The notes below the pieces were generated by a model. That model did no database searches and was not told where the DNA came from. It worked only from the letters and a program-made list of their open reading frames with translations. The translations under genes were made by a program, and so were the position numbers. From assembly GCA_948567375.1 (NCBI GenBank), contig OX419758.1, positions 3,105,001 through 3,169,000 on the forward strand: a stretch of 64,000 bases of DNA, read 5' to 3'. This document shows positions 33,974-46,147 of the stretch, piece by piece. Within the stretch, counting starts at the first letter, position 1; the number at the start of each line of letters is the position of its first letter. The DNA is from Lunularia cruciata. Its lineage: Eukaryota > Streptophyta > Marchantiopsida > Lunulariales > Lunulariaceae.

Positions 33974-34495
33974 CTAAAGCAGTGATCTATGTCCAAGTTC
34001 AATTTGTAGAAGTCTTTCAATGTCAGTCTCTTTGTCCGAAGCCAATGTCTTCGGCGGGTATCGGTCGACAACAGTGCCCTCCTTGTCAACCAAGAATTTA
34101 GTGAAATTCCACTTGATATCATATCCACCCTTTTGACTCTTGAGAAATTTGTACAACGGATCGGCATGTTCCCCGTTAACATCAATCTTGTCAAAGATTG
34201 GAAATCCAGCTTTATACCTCGAACAGGCAAAGTCTTTGATTTCGTCGTTGGTTCCGGGCTCCTGTCCGCCAAATTGGTTGCAAGGGAAAGCTAGGATCTC
34301 AAACCCTTTTCCACTATACTTGTTGTGCACCTCCGTCAGGTCCTTGTAATTCGAATGTGTCAAGCCGCACCCTGAAGCGACATTCACGATGAGTAGAGCT
34401 TTGCCCTTGTAAGTGCTCAAATTGACGTCGTTGCCAGAAGTATCCCTAACGGTGAACTCGTGCACAGTCTTCTGAGCGGGTGGGCTGCTTTCCAT
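33974..34495 (-). CDS. Glutathione peroxidase (plant thioredoxin-dependent type)
   Basis: A 173-residue enzyme that reduces hydrogen and lipid peroxides. Plant members use thioredoxin and a Cys-Cys mechanism. The tetrad is complete: C43 (peroxidatic, in NVASGCGLT), Q78 (FGGQEPG), W129 and N130 ([10 protein letters not shown]). C72 and the resolving C91 ([12 protein letters not shown]) are present. The loop before KWNF is a few residues shorter than in many plant relatives. The start MESSPP was chosen because the family begins about here. An in-frame ATG 14 codons upstream (34537) exists, but the intervening sequence includes a good splice acceptor (TTTTCCAG on the minus strand), suggesting a 5'-leader intron. 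No plastid transit peptide is evident with the chosen start, so it is probably cytosolic. The ORF has no introns, although plant genes of this family usually have several. Confidence 0.92.
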   Translation of the reverse strand: MESSPPAQKTVHEFTVRDTSGNDVNLSTYKGKALLIVNVASGCGLTHSNYKDLTEVHNKYSGKGFEILAFPCNQFGGQEPGTNDEIKDFACSRYKAGFPIFDKIDVNGEHADPLYKFLKSQKGGYDIKWNFTKFLVDKEGTVVDRYPPKTLASDKETDIERLLQIELGHRSLL

Positions 34496-37400
34496 GACTG
34501 AAACTGAAGCTGGAAAACAACAACCTCCACTCAGCAATCGCCGTAAAAAGCACTACATCTCAATAGCGCTTCGAATACTGGAAAGACACTCAATTGTAAG
34601 CTTGAATCAAACACGTCAGAAGGAGGTGCCGAATTATTCCGTTGTAGAGTTTAGAATCATCCCCCCAGCTTCAAGTCACGGTAATCTACTAACACCGGGT
34701 GTCCTCTGCCAGCAAGTTATGCTCAAGGCCAATCATGGAGAAAAGGAAGAAATCGATCGTCTGATTCATTCTTGAGTAAATGGGATACTTCCCTTCTTGA
34801 GCTGCAACTCCAACAACTTTTCAAGGGAAGGTGTTCAGACCTCATTTTGCTGCTCCTCCTTAAAACATGATCACTCCATTCTGGGATTTTCATGCTTCTA
34901 GTTGCTTGTGCACTACTCTCATATGAGAGTCCAAAGCCATAACATTCGGACACGTCATCAGGCCAGCACTTCAAAATGCTTGAGAAACACAGAGGTGGAA
35001 AGATTAAGCCCACTTAGGAGAGATGGAATGTCAAACTAAGCCGAGTAATTAAGTACCGCCAGTTAGGGACTAATCGTCTATTTACAGGTCCAAACTCAAC
35101 TAAAAGCCTATCTATCTATATCAGCTTTGTTTTTGCCCCCTTCCAAGGCAAACCTTTATTTGTTTAAGAAGATATACATAAGCATTGATCACCTATGTTT
35201 ATGTACTCAATTAAATTTACTCTTCTATCAAGTATGATTTATTATGAGGAAATTCCAACCTAGCTACTTATGTTATAATATATCTATTTATATTATCTTC
35301 TAACATACGATTTGCTATCTACATCATTTCTTTCGGGTAGAGTAAGTGACTAGAATACCCTTTTCTATTCTTCGTTAACCGCATTACCTTCTTGTTTTCA
35401 TTTTCCATGCTTATTTTCTTGCTTGAATGTGTGAGAGTCCATTGTAGCTTGTAAGGGAGAATTCAGTTGTCTCATCCTTATGCTGACATAGGAAATAGCT
35501 TAAGATTTAAAACATTGGCAATCGCTCATCATTGATTATAGCTTTGCTATCCATCTTCCCCGTATTTTCCCTTTCTTTGTGATAAGTGCATGCTCCTCCT
35601 TTGCACGATTGGGTAAAATTCACTCGATTTGTTTCTTTCCCTTCATTATTATTGTATATTTCCATCTTTCTTTTTGAGGAGCTGCATTGAGCGCATGTTA
35701 CTCCTTTGCACCAGTGGGCGAGGTCTTCTTTTTTTTCCCCACTTTTCATTCGCTTCCTTTCTTTTGTATAATTGTCGAATTTGAAAGTGAACCATATGTG
35801 TTTTGTCTACCTTGCTTTGAGGGCGTGTGTATTCACCTTTTGAGTCATCTCCTTTGTGTTCAATGTGTCCAATTGGAAACTACCTTTTGTTGCACATACT
35901 CTCCATTCTTTCTTGCTTAATTCTTGTGTTCAATCTTTCATTCTTTATTAGGGGCTTGAAGATCCGTAGCTCTATATTCCTCCTTGGTTATTTTCTTCTC
36001 TTATTCATGTAGTTATTAATCATTTCTATCTTAATCCTTTCTTTGATTTGACAAGTATTATATATAATATATGTTTTATAGTAATTTGGTTTGAAGATCC
36101 ACTTTACAAAGCAAAGCAATATCCAAGTTAGCCCTTTTCCGGCAATTTCTTTTCAATTCAAATTCTAAGAAGATAGCTTGATTTATTGAATTTCTTTGTT
36201 TTCCTTCCTTTTGAATATTTTTTATTTGCACTTTTGAGTTCCTAGCCTTCCGTTTGCTTCTTTTCAATTGAGTTAGTTTCTTTATGTTTCTTTTATTTTG
36301 CTTTATTGTCTCTATTGGGTTATTTCTTTCTTATGAAGTATCTCTTATGATTGCAAATTCTTCTAATGTTATTCCCTCATTTGTCCGCCTTATCACGATA
36401 TTATCTTCATTTTCTTCAGTATTCTTCCTCCATTGGATCTTCTAAGTAGCTTCTATTTAAACTTCTTTTTGTTGGACCAACTTCCGATAAGACAGTGGTC
36501 CCTAATCCATTCTTGCTTTTCATTCTTGTTTGCTTTGTTTTGTACTATTTAGAAAATATTTCCTTTTACCTTCCTTCATTATTTGGTCTTTTATCTTCTT
36601 CATTTTTTGATTTGGTTGAGAAAGAGTACTACCATCTTTCTAGTACATTTTTCATGTGTTGTTTAAATGCGCTAACATGTTCTTTAATTTTATTGTACTT
36701 CTATTTAAACATCTTACAATGTCTAATTATGCTTCATTGAAAACTTTATAATAAGAAATACTTATATTTTGGCGTCTATTTTTTTATTGATATCTCTAAA
36801 CAATCTTCTACTCCAATTTCTCAAGTCACAATTCTGAGACATAATAATTTAAATTGAATTTTCAACTCCATCTCTATGCGTGCATTCAAAAATGTATTTC
36901 GGTCTATTGGGAGTATCGTAACCAGAGCTTATCTATAATACCAAAGATCAAGCGGAGTGTATACTATTCTAGGATAATGTATTCCCAAACACAAGGCACA
37001 CCTTTCCCACTGGTCCCTAATTATCAAGGCACTTGTTGTAATCTTGGTCTTGTTTGAAACCACCTAATCAAGGCTATCTAACAAGATCATGACAAATGTC
37101 TTTGTATTCAAATAGTTATATACTTAAATAGGGAACTGATTTGTTCACCCCATATTTTGATATTTCTACATTCTCCGCCAAGTTGGTAAAATCTTAAATT
37201 AGCAGATGTTCAAACTCGTAGCAGTGGCACAAACCTGAGTACTAGCTGCAGCTGTATTTGGAGGTTGTGGAAATATACAACCCAGTTAAAACTCCTGCTA
37301 ATCTAAGACTCACTTAACTTGGAGAGACATAAGGAAATATCAAAAATGGATGCATAAATATCAATTCCCTAAATTTATGAAAATTCTCATGTTTCATGTC

Positions 37401-39600
37401 CTACTTTAGATAGATGATATAGTTTGATTAGTGAGATTAAAATTTCAAATTTGCATCTCAGATTGATAGTTTATATACCAAGAGCTCTCATGAGCGCAGG
37501 TAAAATATAGGGATCGTCGAACCGCTACCACAAAGGAAGTAAAGCAATACCTGGCACAAAGAGAATAATTATAATGCATGTTATGTCATAGTTTAACTCT
37601 CAGGATTCTGCTGATGAAATGATGTTGATGACATGATTATGTTTTTTATTGTACTTCGAACACAATCGATGGAATTGAAATTAGAAAAAACTACTAAATT
37701 TTGACTCTAAGTCATCATGAGGACAAACATAAATATCTAAACTGATTCAAACCCCAATAATATATAATAGAAAGTAATACACGCATTTTCTGAACTTCCT
37801 TCATGAATATTTAAAAGAAAGTAGTAATATACACATTTTCGGAACTGATTCAAACTCCAATTAATATACACATTCTCCGGTTAGTCTCCGGATATCTAGA
37901 GATTTCACCTTTGGAGCACTCTATATTAAGCATAGTTTTTTTGGGGGGTCCGGTTTTCTCCCCATGTGGACTATATATTGCCGGAGGGTTTAAGATTTAA
38001 ATTTCGCGGGCTCCGGAAAAATTTTGTTCGGATTCTTACGGGTGAAATGCTGGAATCCAAAACATAATTTACGGGTATCTAAAATCGTGACTCGAAGTAA
38101 TTTAGGGGTTACGGAGATTTTATGAACTTTTATGGAGGTGTTTTCTTGTCTACGTGTTTCCGTGATATTTCATTTCCCCTGACAGGCATAAACCATATTT
38201 AGGGTACGTTTATTCAACTAAAGGAAAAGGTACTGTGTAGTAATTAAAGTTACAGCCACTGTATTATCTGTGCACCAGACGTCAGGTATTAAATTAAACA
38301 GTTCAAAATTACCATCCTATGTATTAGTGATTAGGTTTAACAATTCAAGATTGCGTATTCTCGGTGTTAGTGATCGCATCCTCTGTATTAGTACCCTCCA
38401 TAGCAAATATTCTTCTGATCATCTAAAAGAAGTTTTGATTCATACACTTGTAGTTTGAGGGGTGTGTGTATATATACTTACATATACATATAGGTGTGTG
38501 CTTACATTATTTCATGGCATAGTGGGTTGTATTCCTTATGTCAGTAGGGTAAGTGACCTTCGATGCGTAGTCTTACTAGAGCTGTTCGCCTACGGTGTTT
38601 GCCGGTGCTAGCTATAGTTCGTATGCGTATCAGTATCAGATCTCATAATCACCTCACTTCTGCAAGCTTGTCTTCAATGATATTTGGTTTTACTTTGAAG
38701 GAGGTTGAGATGTCAGATACAGATTCTGTTAAATAAAACCCAGATTACCCTTGACATCTAGATCGTAAGTAAGAAGCTCTCATCACTGTCAAAGTCTCAC
38801 CTGGAATTTAGAGAATGCACACAAGACTTTGCCCGACGTAGAAGTTTAGGTTTAGGGTACAAGGATTATTATATCACAATGAGATTCTCTTGTGAAAAAT
38901 ATGACAATTGACTCCAAGATGATGACTTCTTCCTATGAGATACCATGTTGAACATGAGATATCCAGGGTTTAACATGAATGTTTTCAATTCACTAGCTAA
39001 TCTAATCTTCAGAATGTGTGTTACTGGAACTCAGGATCAGTACAACTGTAGACGACTCATGTGGCCCTAAATACTCTAGAAATCTTAATCCAAGGCCATC
39101 GCATCTCCTAATATGACACACAATGTTTGAGATAGAATGCACAATGTTTAAACTTCAAAGAGGACTAATCTGCATCTGCCGATTCCAGATCAACAAATCC
39201 CAGAGTATTTGTTTCAAAAGACAACTTCAGGCTCCGAAATCTTTGGACTAACGGATGCTGGTTATAAGCATTGGCTGTGTCACCTTACCCACGCTTGGAC
39301 ATATATCCGAACTTTCCCCTTTAAGATCGGAGTCTCTAGTCAAATCAGCCACTTGGAAGCCAACAGAAACATTACAGCAAATTCGCTTCTGTGAGATAGT
39401 AATCCCCTTTTCAACAGGCCAACTCAAGACAAATCGTGCAGTGTGATCGCCATGCCCTGCAATGACGATTGAGTCACAAGGGGCTCTTTAATAGCCTTAC
39501 TGCAGGCGGATGGTACCGAGGCAAGTCACACTAAGCTGGGGCTTCTTCTCACTGTACTTGCGATACTGGATGATACTCGATGTGTAAAGTCAAGTTGCTC
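34496..39600. other. No recognised gene; includes a pyrimidine-rich stretch
   Basis: Begins with the promoter side of the minus-strand peroxidase gene. From about 35.1 to 36.9 kb the plus strand is strikingly rich in T and C (TTTCTTTCCC, CTTCCTTTC and similar runs). It contains loosely repeated words such as CTCCTTTGCAC (near 35593 and 35701). At 37.74-37.88 kb there are partial local duplications (GAAAGTAATACACGCATTTTC and GAAAGTAGTAATATACACATTTTC). I see no gene. Confidence 0.5.
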
Positions 39601-42600
39601 GCGGGAGGAGTTGCGGGGAGAGTGTGGAGACGGGAGAGGGGAGGGAGAGACGTGAGTCAATTTTGATAAAATCTGAGTGCTCTCTAGCATGTAGCCTTCG
39701 ATTCGAGTGAATAGACTATTCTCTTTGTTTTTCAATTTCGGTTCCATTGGCACCTAGATTGAAGACTATGGAGAATGGAGTAGAAAGTTATGAAGTTTTT
39801 TTAGGGTTGAGAGTGATCATTATACATTGAGAGTGATGGGTTGTGAATTTTCATTTCTATTCTCTAGGTTTTCATGATTAAGTTCCATGGGAATTTAATT
39901 TAAAAATTTTGGAGACGGAAATTGAAAGTTATGGGAGTTTATAGATTTTAGGGTTGTGAGAGAGATTGTTTTCTTATGTGAGTTGGGATGTGAGAGGTTG
40001 TGGTTTTGCAGATATGGGGAGATATGGAGAGGAGTATCATGTGTTACTATCATTATTCTTGTGTTAACCATAGCTACACCTTCCCATGTGGGGTTGCCTA
40101 GAGCGGGTCGGGATACACCATGCCCGGTGTGTCATCACCGCTTTACCTCGCAAGGGGTAAAGACCCATGTGGGAAGGATGCACAAAGACTATGATTGGAC
40201 CACTTGGGATGTCCACGTGAGACGAGCGACCACATCGACAGCAGTGACACTCGGGATTACGCACGCTTCTTCTATACCTTCGTTGATCGTTCCAGGGATA
40301 CCGATCGAGTCGTGGGAGTGGTTAGCTTCTCAGGCGGGTTGCATTTTGGGGTTATTTGAGACTAGTTTTCCATGTCCATGTCTATTCCATAGGCTACCCC
40401 GCACACTCCATGATGAGGCTAGACAGGCTTTTCGCCTACCACTGGATCGTTTGGCACGTGATTCCTTGGACGAGTTAGCGTGGTTCCTATTCCTCCTACT
40501 CCCTCGATGTTGTCTTCGTTATGCTAGAGGGGGACGTGCGGGGCATAGAGAGGTGGCGGCTAGATTTCGTCGAATCCGAGCGGGGGATTGGGCAGCCCTT
40601 CAGGAGGAGTCTGTTAGGGCTACACGATTTAGGAGACAGACATCGCCACAGGATACCATAGATTCCACTCGATTACGACGATGTAGGACATTGGGTCAGG
40701 TGGGAGAGTTTAGTAGAGCAGCACGAGCGCTACACCCTCTGTCTATAGCGAGTCCTACTGATGAGACCATCTCTTCCCTACGCTCATTGCATCCTATAGC
40801 AGTAGAGGGACTACCACTAGAGGTCTTAGATTATCAGCCTGAGCAGCCTTTATGTCTTGATAGGTCGCTATTTGCACAAGCATTGTGCACTGCCCCTCGC
40901 CTTTCCTCAGGAGGCTTGTCAGGGATGGTTTATGAGCACCTTAGAGATTGCTTCCAGGTAGATGATCCTTCTAGTGGTTTTACCGAGTTGTTTCAGGTGG
41001 CTGCAGCAGTAGCGAGAGGAGATATTCCTATGTCTCTTAGTCGGGTCTTAGGTGCTAGTCAACTTCTCGCGATCGAGAAGGACACGAGAGGCATTAGACC
41101 GATTGCTATTGGAGAGATCTTTTTGCATTTGGTCAGTCGTACCATTGTCCTTCAGCATCGTTCTCACTTTCGACAGCACCTTAGTCCACATCAGTTTGGA
41201 ATAGCTACACTTGGAGGATGTGAGGCTATATCTCTAGGCATTAGAACACTCCTAGATATCCATCCGGAGTGGGTCGTCCTACAAGTGGACATTGAGAACG
41301 CTTTTAATAGCGTCTCACGTGCATCCATCTTTAGAGAGCTTAGGGAGGCTGGTGGATCCTTGGCGAGTCTCATTCCTTTTGTGCGGTCTTTTTATGGCTC
41401 TCCTGCTTCCCTTTACTACCAGCATGGTGGTTCACAGGAGGGAGTCACCGTCTTGGAGTCAGCTGTTGGTACACGTCAGGGAGATCCTTTGGGGGGGCCC
41501 TTATTTGCCATGGCTCACTTTAGAGCTCTCCTGTCTACTACTTTGGCCATGCCCGGTTGTGTATTTCCATCCTTGGCAGATGATACACACATCGTAGGCC
41601 CTGTAGATCAGATTAGGCAGGCCTTTGACTACTTGACTACCGAGCTACATCTAGTAGGCTTGAGAGTCAAGGTGTCAAAGTGTAGGGCATGGTCCCCTTT
41701 AGGTATCCCTCCCCACCTTGAGCTTCCAGAGGGGTGTATCACATCCACAGAGGGACTTCGTGTTCTTGGAGTGCCAGTAGGATCGGAGGATTTTGTCACA
41801 CGCTTCTTGGACGCTGCCCTTGTAGAGGATGTTCTCCATGTGGATGACCTTCCATTACTAGGAGATCCGCAGGTGGCATTTGGTATACTCTCTTCCAGTA
41901 TTGCTCGTCGACCATCCTACCTCATCCGTATAGTTCCCCCCTCATCGTCCTTCCTATCACGTCTGAGAGCATTTGATAGGAGGATTATGGGAGTCTTTGG
42001 TGATATTATTGGACTAGGGACTTTTGAGTGTGTGACAGGGGATTTGGCACGTAGACAGACGGCTCTACCGATCTCATGTGGTGGGGTTGGCTTGCTTTCT
42101 ATGGAGGAGATGGCACCTATAGCGTTTTTGGGTAGTTGGGCTCTCTCGGCACCCCTACTTGCCTCTCATTTTGTGGTTGCTGATAGTCCAGTTTTGGAGA
42201 CTTATGTGATAGAGGTGGAGGGAGGATCCTTTTCTCTCCAAGTGTTATTGCGGCAGACGAGAGATAGTCTATCTCCACGAGCACGAGAGGGTTTTCCACC
42301 GTTTGCTTCACTATTGTCAGATTGGACTAGAGGTCTACAGTCTTCCTTGATGGAGCGACAGTGTGAGCATACGCTACATTCTCTCTTAGTTGACTCGTCC
42401 ATTCCTCAGGCTACTAGAGCACGTCTACGCTCTTGCTCCGGCAAGGGTGCAGGCTCGTGGATCCTAGCTCGACCATGCATTAGGGCTTTCCGACTCGCAC
42501 CGGCTACTTTCTCTACAGCGATGAGGTTTTGCCTAGGTTTGGTCCACCCATCTGCATCTTCACTACTCACTTGTGAGTGTGGTTCTACACTAGATGCAGC

Positions 42601-43346
42601 GGCGGTCCACATGACACGGTGTCCTTTTGGAGGACAGAGGATAGCTACCCATGATGCCATTAGAGACATAATGTTTGCTATGGCACGAGAGAGTGGATAC
42701 TTGGCTTGGAGGGAGCGTTCGTATGCATTGCAGACGACACGTGTCAGGGCAGACTTATACTTGGTCCGAGATGATCAGGTGACAGTAGCGGATGTCGTGG
42801 TGACGGACCCTACGTGAGATACAGTTTCGGAGGGAGTGATTACCCATCCCCCTGGATGGGCGGCGAGTGCAGCAGCAGGTCGCAAGGTCTCCAAGTATAG
42901 GGGCATTTAGCGAGGTCACCTCTTTGTTTCTCTAGCCTTGGAGTTATATGGAGCGATGGACACGGCATTTGACACATTTGTCAGGGAGTGCACGAGAGCT
43001 TATCATGTTAGGCGGCAGGGGGTACCACTCTCACTCTCATACTTTGTAGCTTACTTTAGACAGCGTGTATCCATTGCTCTACAGAGGGCAGTGGCTGGTG
43101 CAATCCATAGGAGAGCAATCACATTAGGTGATGTTTCTTTGGATGCTCCAGTTGTGTGTAGACCGTACGAGTTGCATAGCTCGGATATCTTAGGTGCGGT
43201 AGGGCAGATTTCTCATATAGACTCTATAGGGGCTTAGCCCCATGTTACCTTTTTTGTCTCTCCCTTGTACGGCTTGATGGGGTCTTCCCATCCTTCATTT
43301 AAAAAAAATAATTTAAAAAATAATAATAATAATAATAATAATAATA
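39601..43346 (+). mobile_element. R2-like (RLE-type) LINE, copy A
   Basis: A long copy whose homology with copy B starts at GCGGGAGGAG and continues to the tail. It has a purine-rich 5' region of about 350 bp, one long ORF (39956-43237) and a 3' region with a hairpin around the stop and the CTTCCCATCCTTC block. From 43301 the sequence becomes an A/T-rich tail, AAAAAAAATAATTT then (AAT)n up to 43346, replacing the last ~25 bp of the family tail. By eye it is about 98-99% identical to copy B, so it is recent. I saw no target-site duplication. Confidence 0.85.
39956..43237 (+). pseudogene. LINE ORF, copy A: zinc finger, reverse transcriptase and RLE-type nuclease
   Basis: One frame of 1,093 codons, the same length as in copy B. 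Domains in order: a C2H2 finger (C56-x2-C59-x11-H71-x4-H76), then reverse transcriptase with motif A D445 (VDIENAFN), the TRQGDPLGGPL motif B, and active-site L-A-D542-D543. A Cys/His knuckle follows (C873, C875, H885, C889). The C-terminal nuclease signature is R931-A-D933-x12-D946 with K977/K980. This order matches R2-type elements, in which the nuclease nicks the target and primes reverse transcription. This copy has two in-frame stops, TGA at codon 954 (CGA in copy B, a CpG transition) and TAG at codon 985 (CAA in copy B). The probable native start (ATG at 59015 in copy B) is ATA here. The protein would be truncated within the nuclease. Confidence 0.88.
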
Positions 43347-43837
43347 CGGAAAATCAATTACGACAGCCATGTATGAGACTCATGTGAACAAACTGTGAAA
43401 AGCTTCAGTGATGAGTAAGATTAACTAGCCTCAAGCTAACAACGATCCGTAAAGCTCCGACTAGGTGTTAACTGCTGAATCATGACGTAAACTCCTCTAG
43501 ATTCAAATATAATCCAAAGCTTACCGAGGGGATCGAAGGGCAAACAAGAGCAGGCTCCTCGGACAAGGGGGTCGGCAGCAAATCTACGGATGTAAAGCCA
43601 AAGGTCAGATAGATGCAATTCAGGATTTCCTCATGACGGCACGCTCTCACACCGTGAAACACGTTTGGCAGTCGAGCATCAAATCAACATCACTATCAAC
43701 AACAATACGCAATTCCTCAATATCGGATCTAGAGAAGGATCGTGATTCTCGATCACAAGAAGATATTCAATTGCGATAGAAGTAATATTATTCAAAGTAT
43801 TAAAAACCTGTGGATACAAATCAGTATCACAAATTAA
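43347..43837. other. No recognised feature
   Basis: Spacer between LINE copy A and the older LINE fragment C. No gene or repeat relationship was seen. Confidence 0.45.
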
Positions 43838-45535
43838 TATTTCACTCCTTGGCATGATACACACCATGTGTTCCACGCATATCAAATTAGGCATGCCTTT
43901 GACCACTTGACTACTGAGCTACATCTAGTAGGTTTGAGAGTCAAAGGTGTCAAAGTTCAAGGCATGGTCCCTTTAGGTATTTCTCCACACCTTGCACATC
44001 CGGAGTGGTATATCACATCTACATATGGACTTCGTGTTCACGGAGTGCAAGTGAGATCCAAGGATTTTGTCACACACTTCTTCAATGCTGCCATTGCAAA
44101 GGATATTATCCATGTGGATGAACTTCCATTACCAGGAGATCTGGAGGTGGCATTTGGTATACTTTCCTCTAGTATTGCGTGTCTACCGACTTACCTCCTT
44201 CGCATAGTTCCACCTCCTTCCTATCACATCCAAGAGCCTTTAATATGAGGATTATGGGAGTCTTAGGTGATATTATTGAACCAAGGACATTTGAGTGTGT
44301 GATTGGAGATTTGGCACCTAGACAAATGGCTCTACCGATCTCATGTGGAGGGGTTGATTTGCTATCTATGCAGGAGACAACACCTATAGCATTTTTGGGT
44401 AGTTGTGCTTTCTTGTCACCCCTACTTTCCTCTCATTTTGTGTATGTTGATAGGCCGGTTTTGGAGACTTATGTGACAAAGGAAGAGGAGGATCCTTTTC
44501 TCTCAAGCAACTGACTAGACAAGCATGCAATGACCTTCCATCTTTTGCTTCACTGTCAACAGATTGGACTAGAGGTTTACAATCTTCCTTGATAGAGCGA
44601 CAATATCAACATATGTTACATTCTCTCTTAGTTGACTTGTCCATTCCTCAAGTTACTAAAGCATGTTTTTGCTCTTGCTCTGACAAGGATGCAGGCTCTT
44701 GGATCCTAGCTTGACTATGCATTAGGGAATTTTGACTTACACTAGCTACTTTCTCTACAACAATGAGGTTTTGCCTAGGTTTGGTCCATCCATCTGCATC
44801 TTCATTACACTTGATGCAACAGCGGTCCATATGACACATTGTCCATTTGGAGGAAAGAGGATAGCTACATGATGCTATTAGGGACATAGTGTTTGCTATG
44901 GCACAAGAGAGTGGATACTTGGTATGGAGGGAGCATTCTTATGCTTTGCAAATGACACATGTTAGGGCAAACTTATACTTGGTCCAAGATGATTAGGTGA
45001 TAGTAGCGGATGTCATGGTTACAGACCCTCTGCGTGCTACTGTTTCAAAAGGAATGATTACCCATCCCCATGGATGGGTTGCAAGTGCAATAGCACCTTG
45101 CAAGATCTCCAAGTATAGGGGTATGCAACAAGGTCACCTCTTTGTTCCTCTAGCCTTGGAGTTATATGGACCAATGGACACGATGTTAGATACATTTGTC
45201 AAGGAGTATGCGAGAGCGTATCATGTTAGGTGTCGGAGGTATCACTTTGACTCACATATTTTGTAGTATATTTTAGACAACATGTAGCCATTGTTCTATA
45301 GATGATAATGGTTGGTGCATTCCATTGGAGAGCAATCACGTTAAGTGATGCTTCTTTGGATGCTACAATTGTTGGTAGACCATATAACTTGCTTAGAATA
45401 TCTTAAGTGCAATAAGGTAGATTTCTCAAAGCGACTCTATTGGGACTTAGCCCCATTTTACCTACTTGGTCTCACCATTGCACAACTTGATGGGGTCTTC
45501 CCATCCTTTGTGTTTTCTACGTGGTTGCCCTTTTC
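43838..45535 (+). mobile_element. Older 5'-truncated LINE fragment C (same family)
   Basis: Begins in the reverse-transcriptase active-site region (CTCCTTGGCATGATACACACC corresponds to the LADD motif region) and runs collinearly through the nuclease part and the 3' tail, including the hairpin near 45449-45463. Many positions differ from copies A and B, mostly at former CpG and other C/G sites changed to T or A. The ORF is broken by numerous stops and small indels. It is a typical old 5'-truncated LINE insertion. Confidence 0.85.
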
Positions 45536-46147
45536 TGTCAAATCAGTAATCTTTCGGCCGGAAACAATGACCTAGATCGATGATCAGCAAAGTAAAGGCC
45601 GTGAAGAAATATAAGGTGTAGAATCTTATGCAATTCACATGGCTCTTTTGGGCTCTGGCGGCCCACTAAAAGACAAAGTATGGCAATGATAATTCTGACG
45701 GAGCTCATGCGCATGTCAAGTCTGCTTGACGTTCAAACCCTCAGCTGGAGCTTATATGTCAAGCAGCTCTAGCTCCATTTGAGTCCCTCAAATGGGAGAC
45801 TTTCTAGGATAATGGGTTGGGTGATATAATGGGCAATAGAAATTTCAAATGTCCTATTCTATGACAGGTTCAGTTTTCCTAAGAGCGAGCATATTGACTT
45901 TCCAAACAAACACATCAAGGTTCTGATTTTTTACCTTCAAGATTGATCAGATATGTAATATGTCATAACTTTTTCATTTATGGAGGTGTTGGGCTATTCT
46001 ATAGCTTGAATTGAAGGTTATACAATGCTTTTCATTTATGATTTAAAATTGAAGACAATAGATTAATATTGCTGTGACATTGGTGAGATGAAATTTCTCT
46101 ATCAAATTAAACTTTTCCATGTATATTTTTAAATTTTGTGCAGAAGA
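45536..46147. other. No recognised gene; probably left flank or end of the PIF/Harbinger element
   Basis: No coding sequence is recognised. It contains small inverted repeats (GTCAAGTCTGCTTGAC and CATTTGAGTCCCTCAAATG). I could not identify a terminal inverted repeat that pairs with the region right of 48504. Confidence 0.4.

Noticed and set aside
35507-35749. Minus-strand frame with repeated Cys-Lys-Gly motifs suggesting a small Cys-rich protein
   Set aside because: The Cys motifs come from loosely repeated DNA words in the pyrimidine-rich stretch, and there is no signal peptide.
42117-42669. Minus-strand open frames inside the LINE ORF (repeated in copy B at 61062-61614)
   Set aside because: They are conserved between copies only because the underlying LINE is. 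They are antisense shadows of the reverse-transcriptase/nuclease ORF.
39601-43346. rDNA-specific insertion of the R2-like LINE
   Set aside because: R2 elements of animals insert into 28S genes, but neither long copy is flanked by rRNA sequence. The 18S fossil at 14 kb is far away and not adjacent to any LINE copy.
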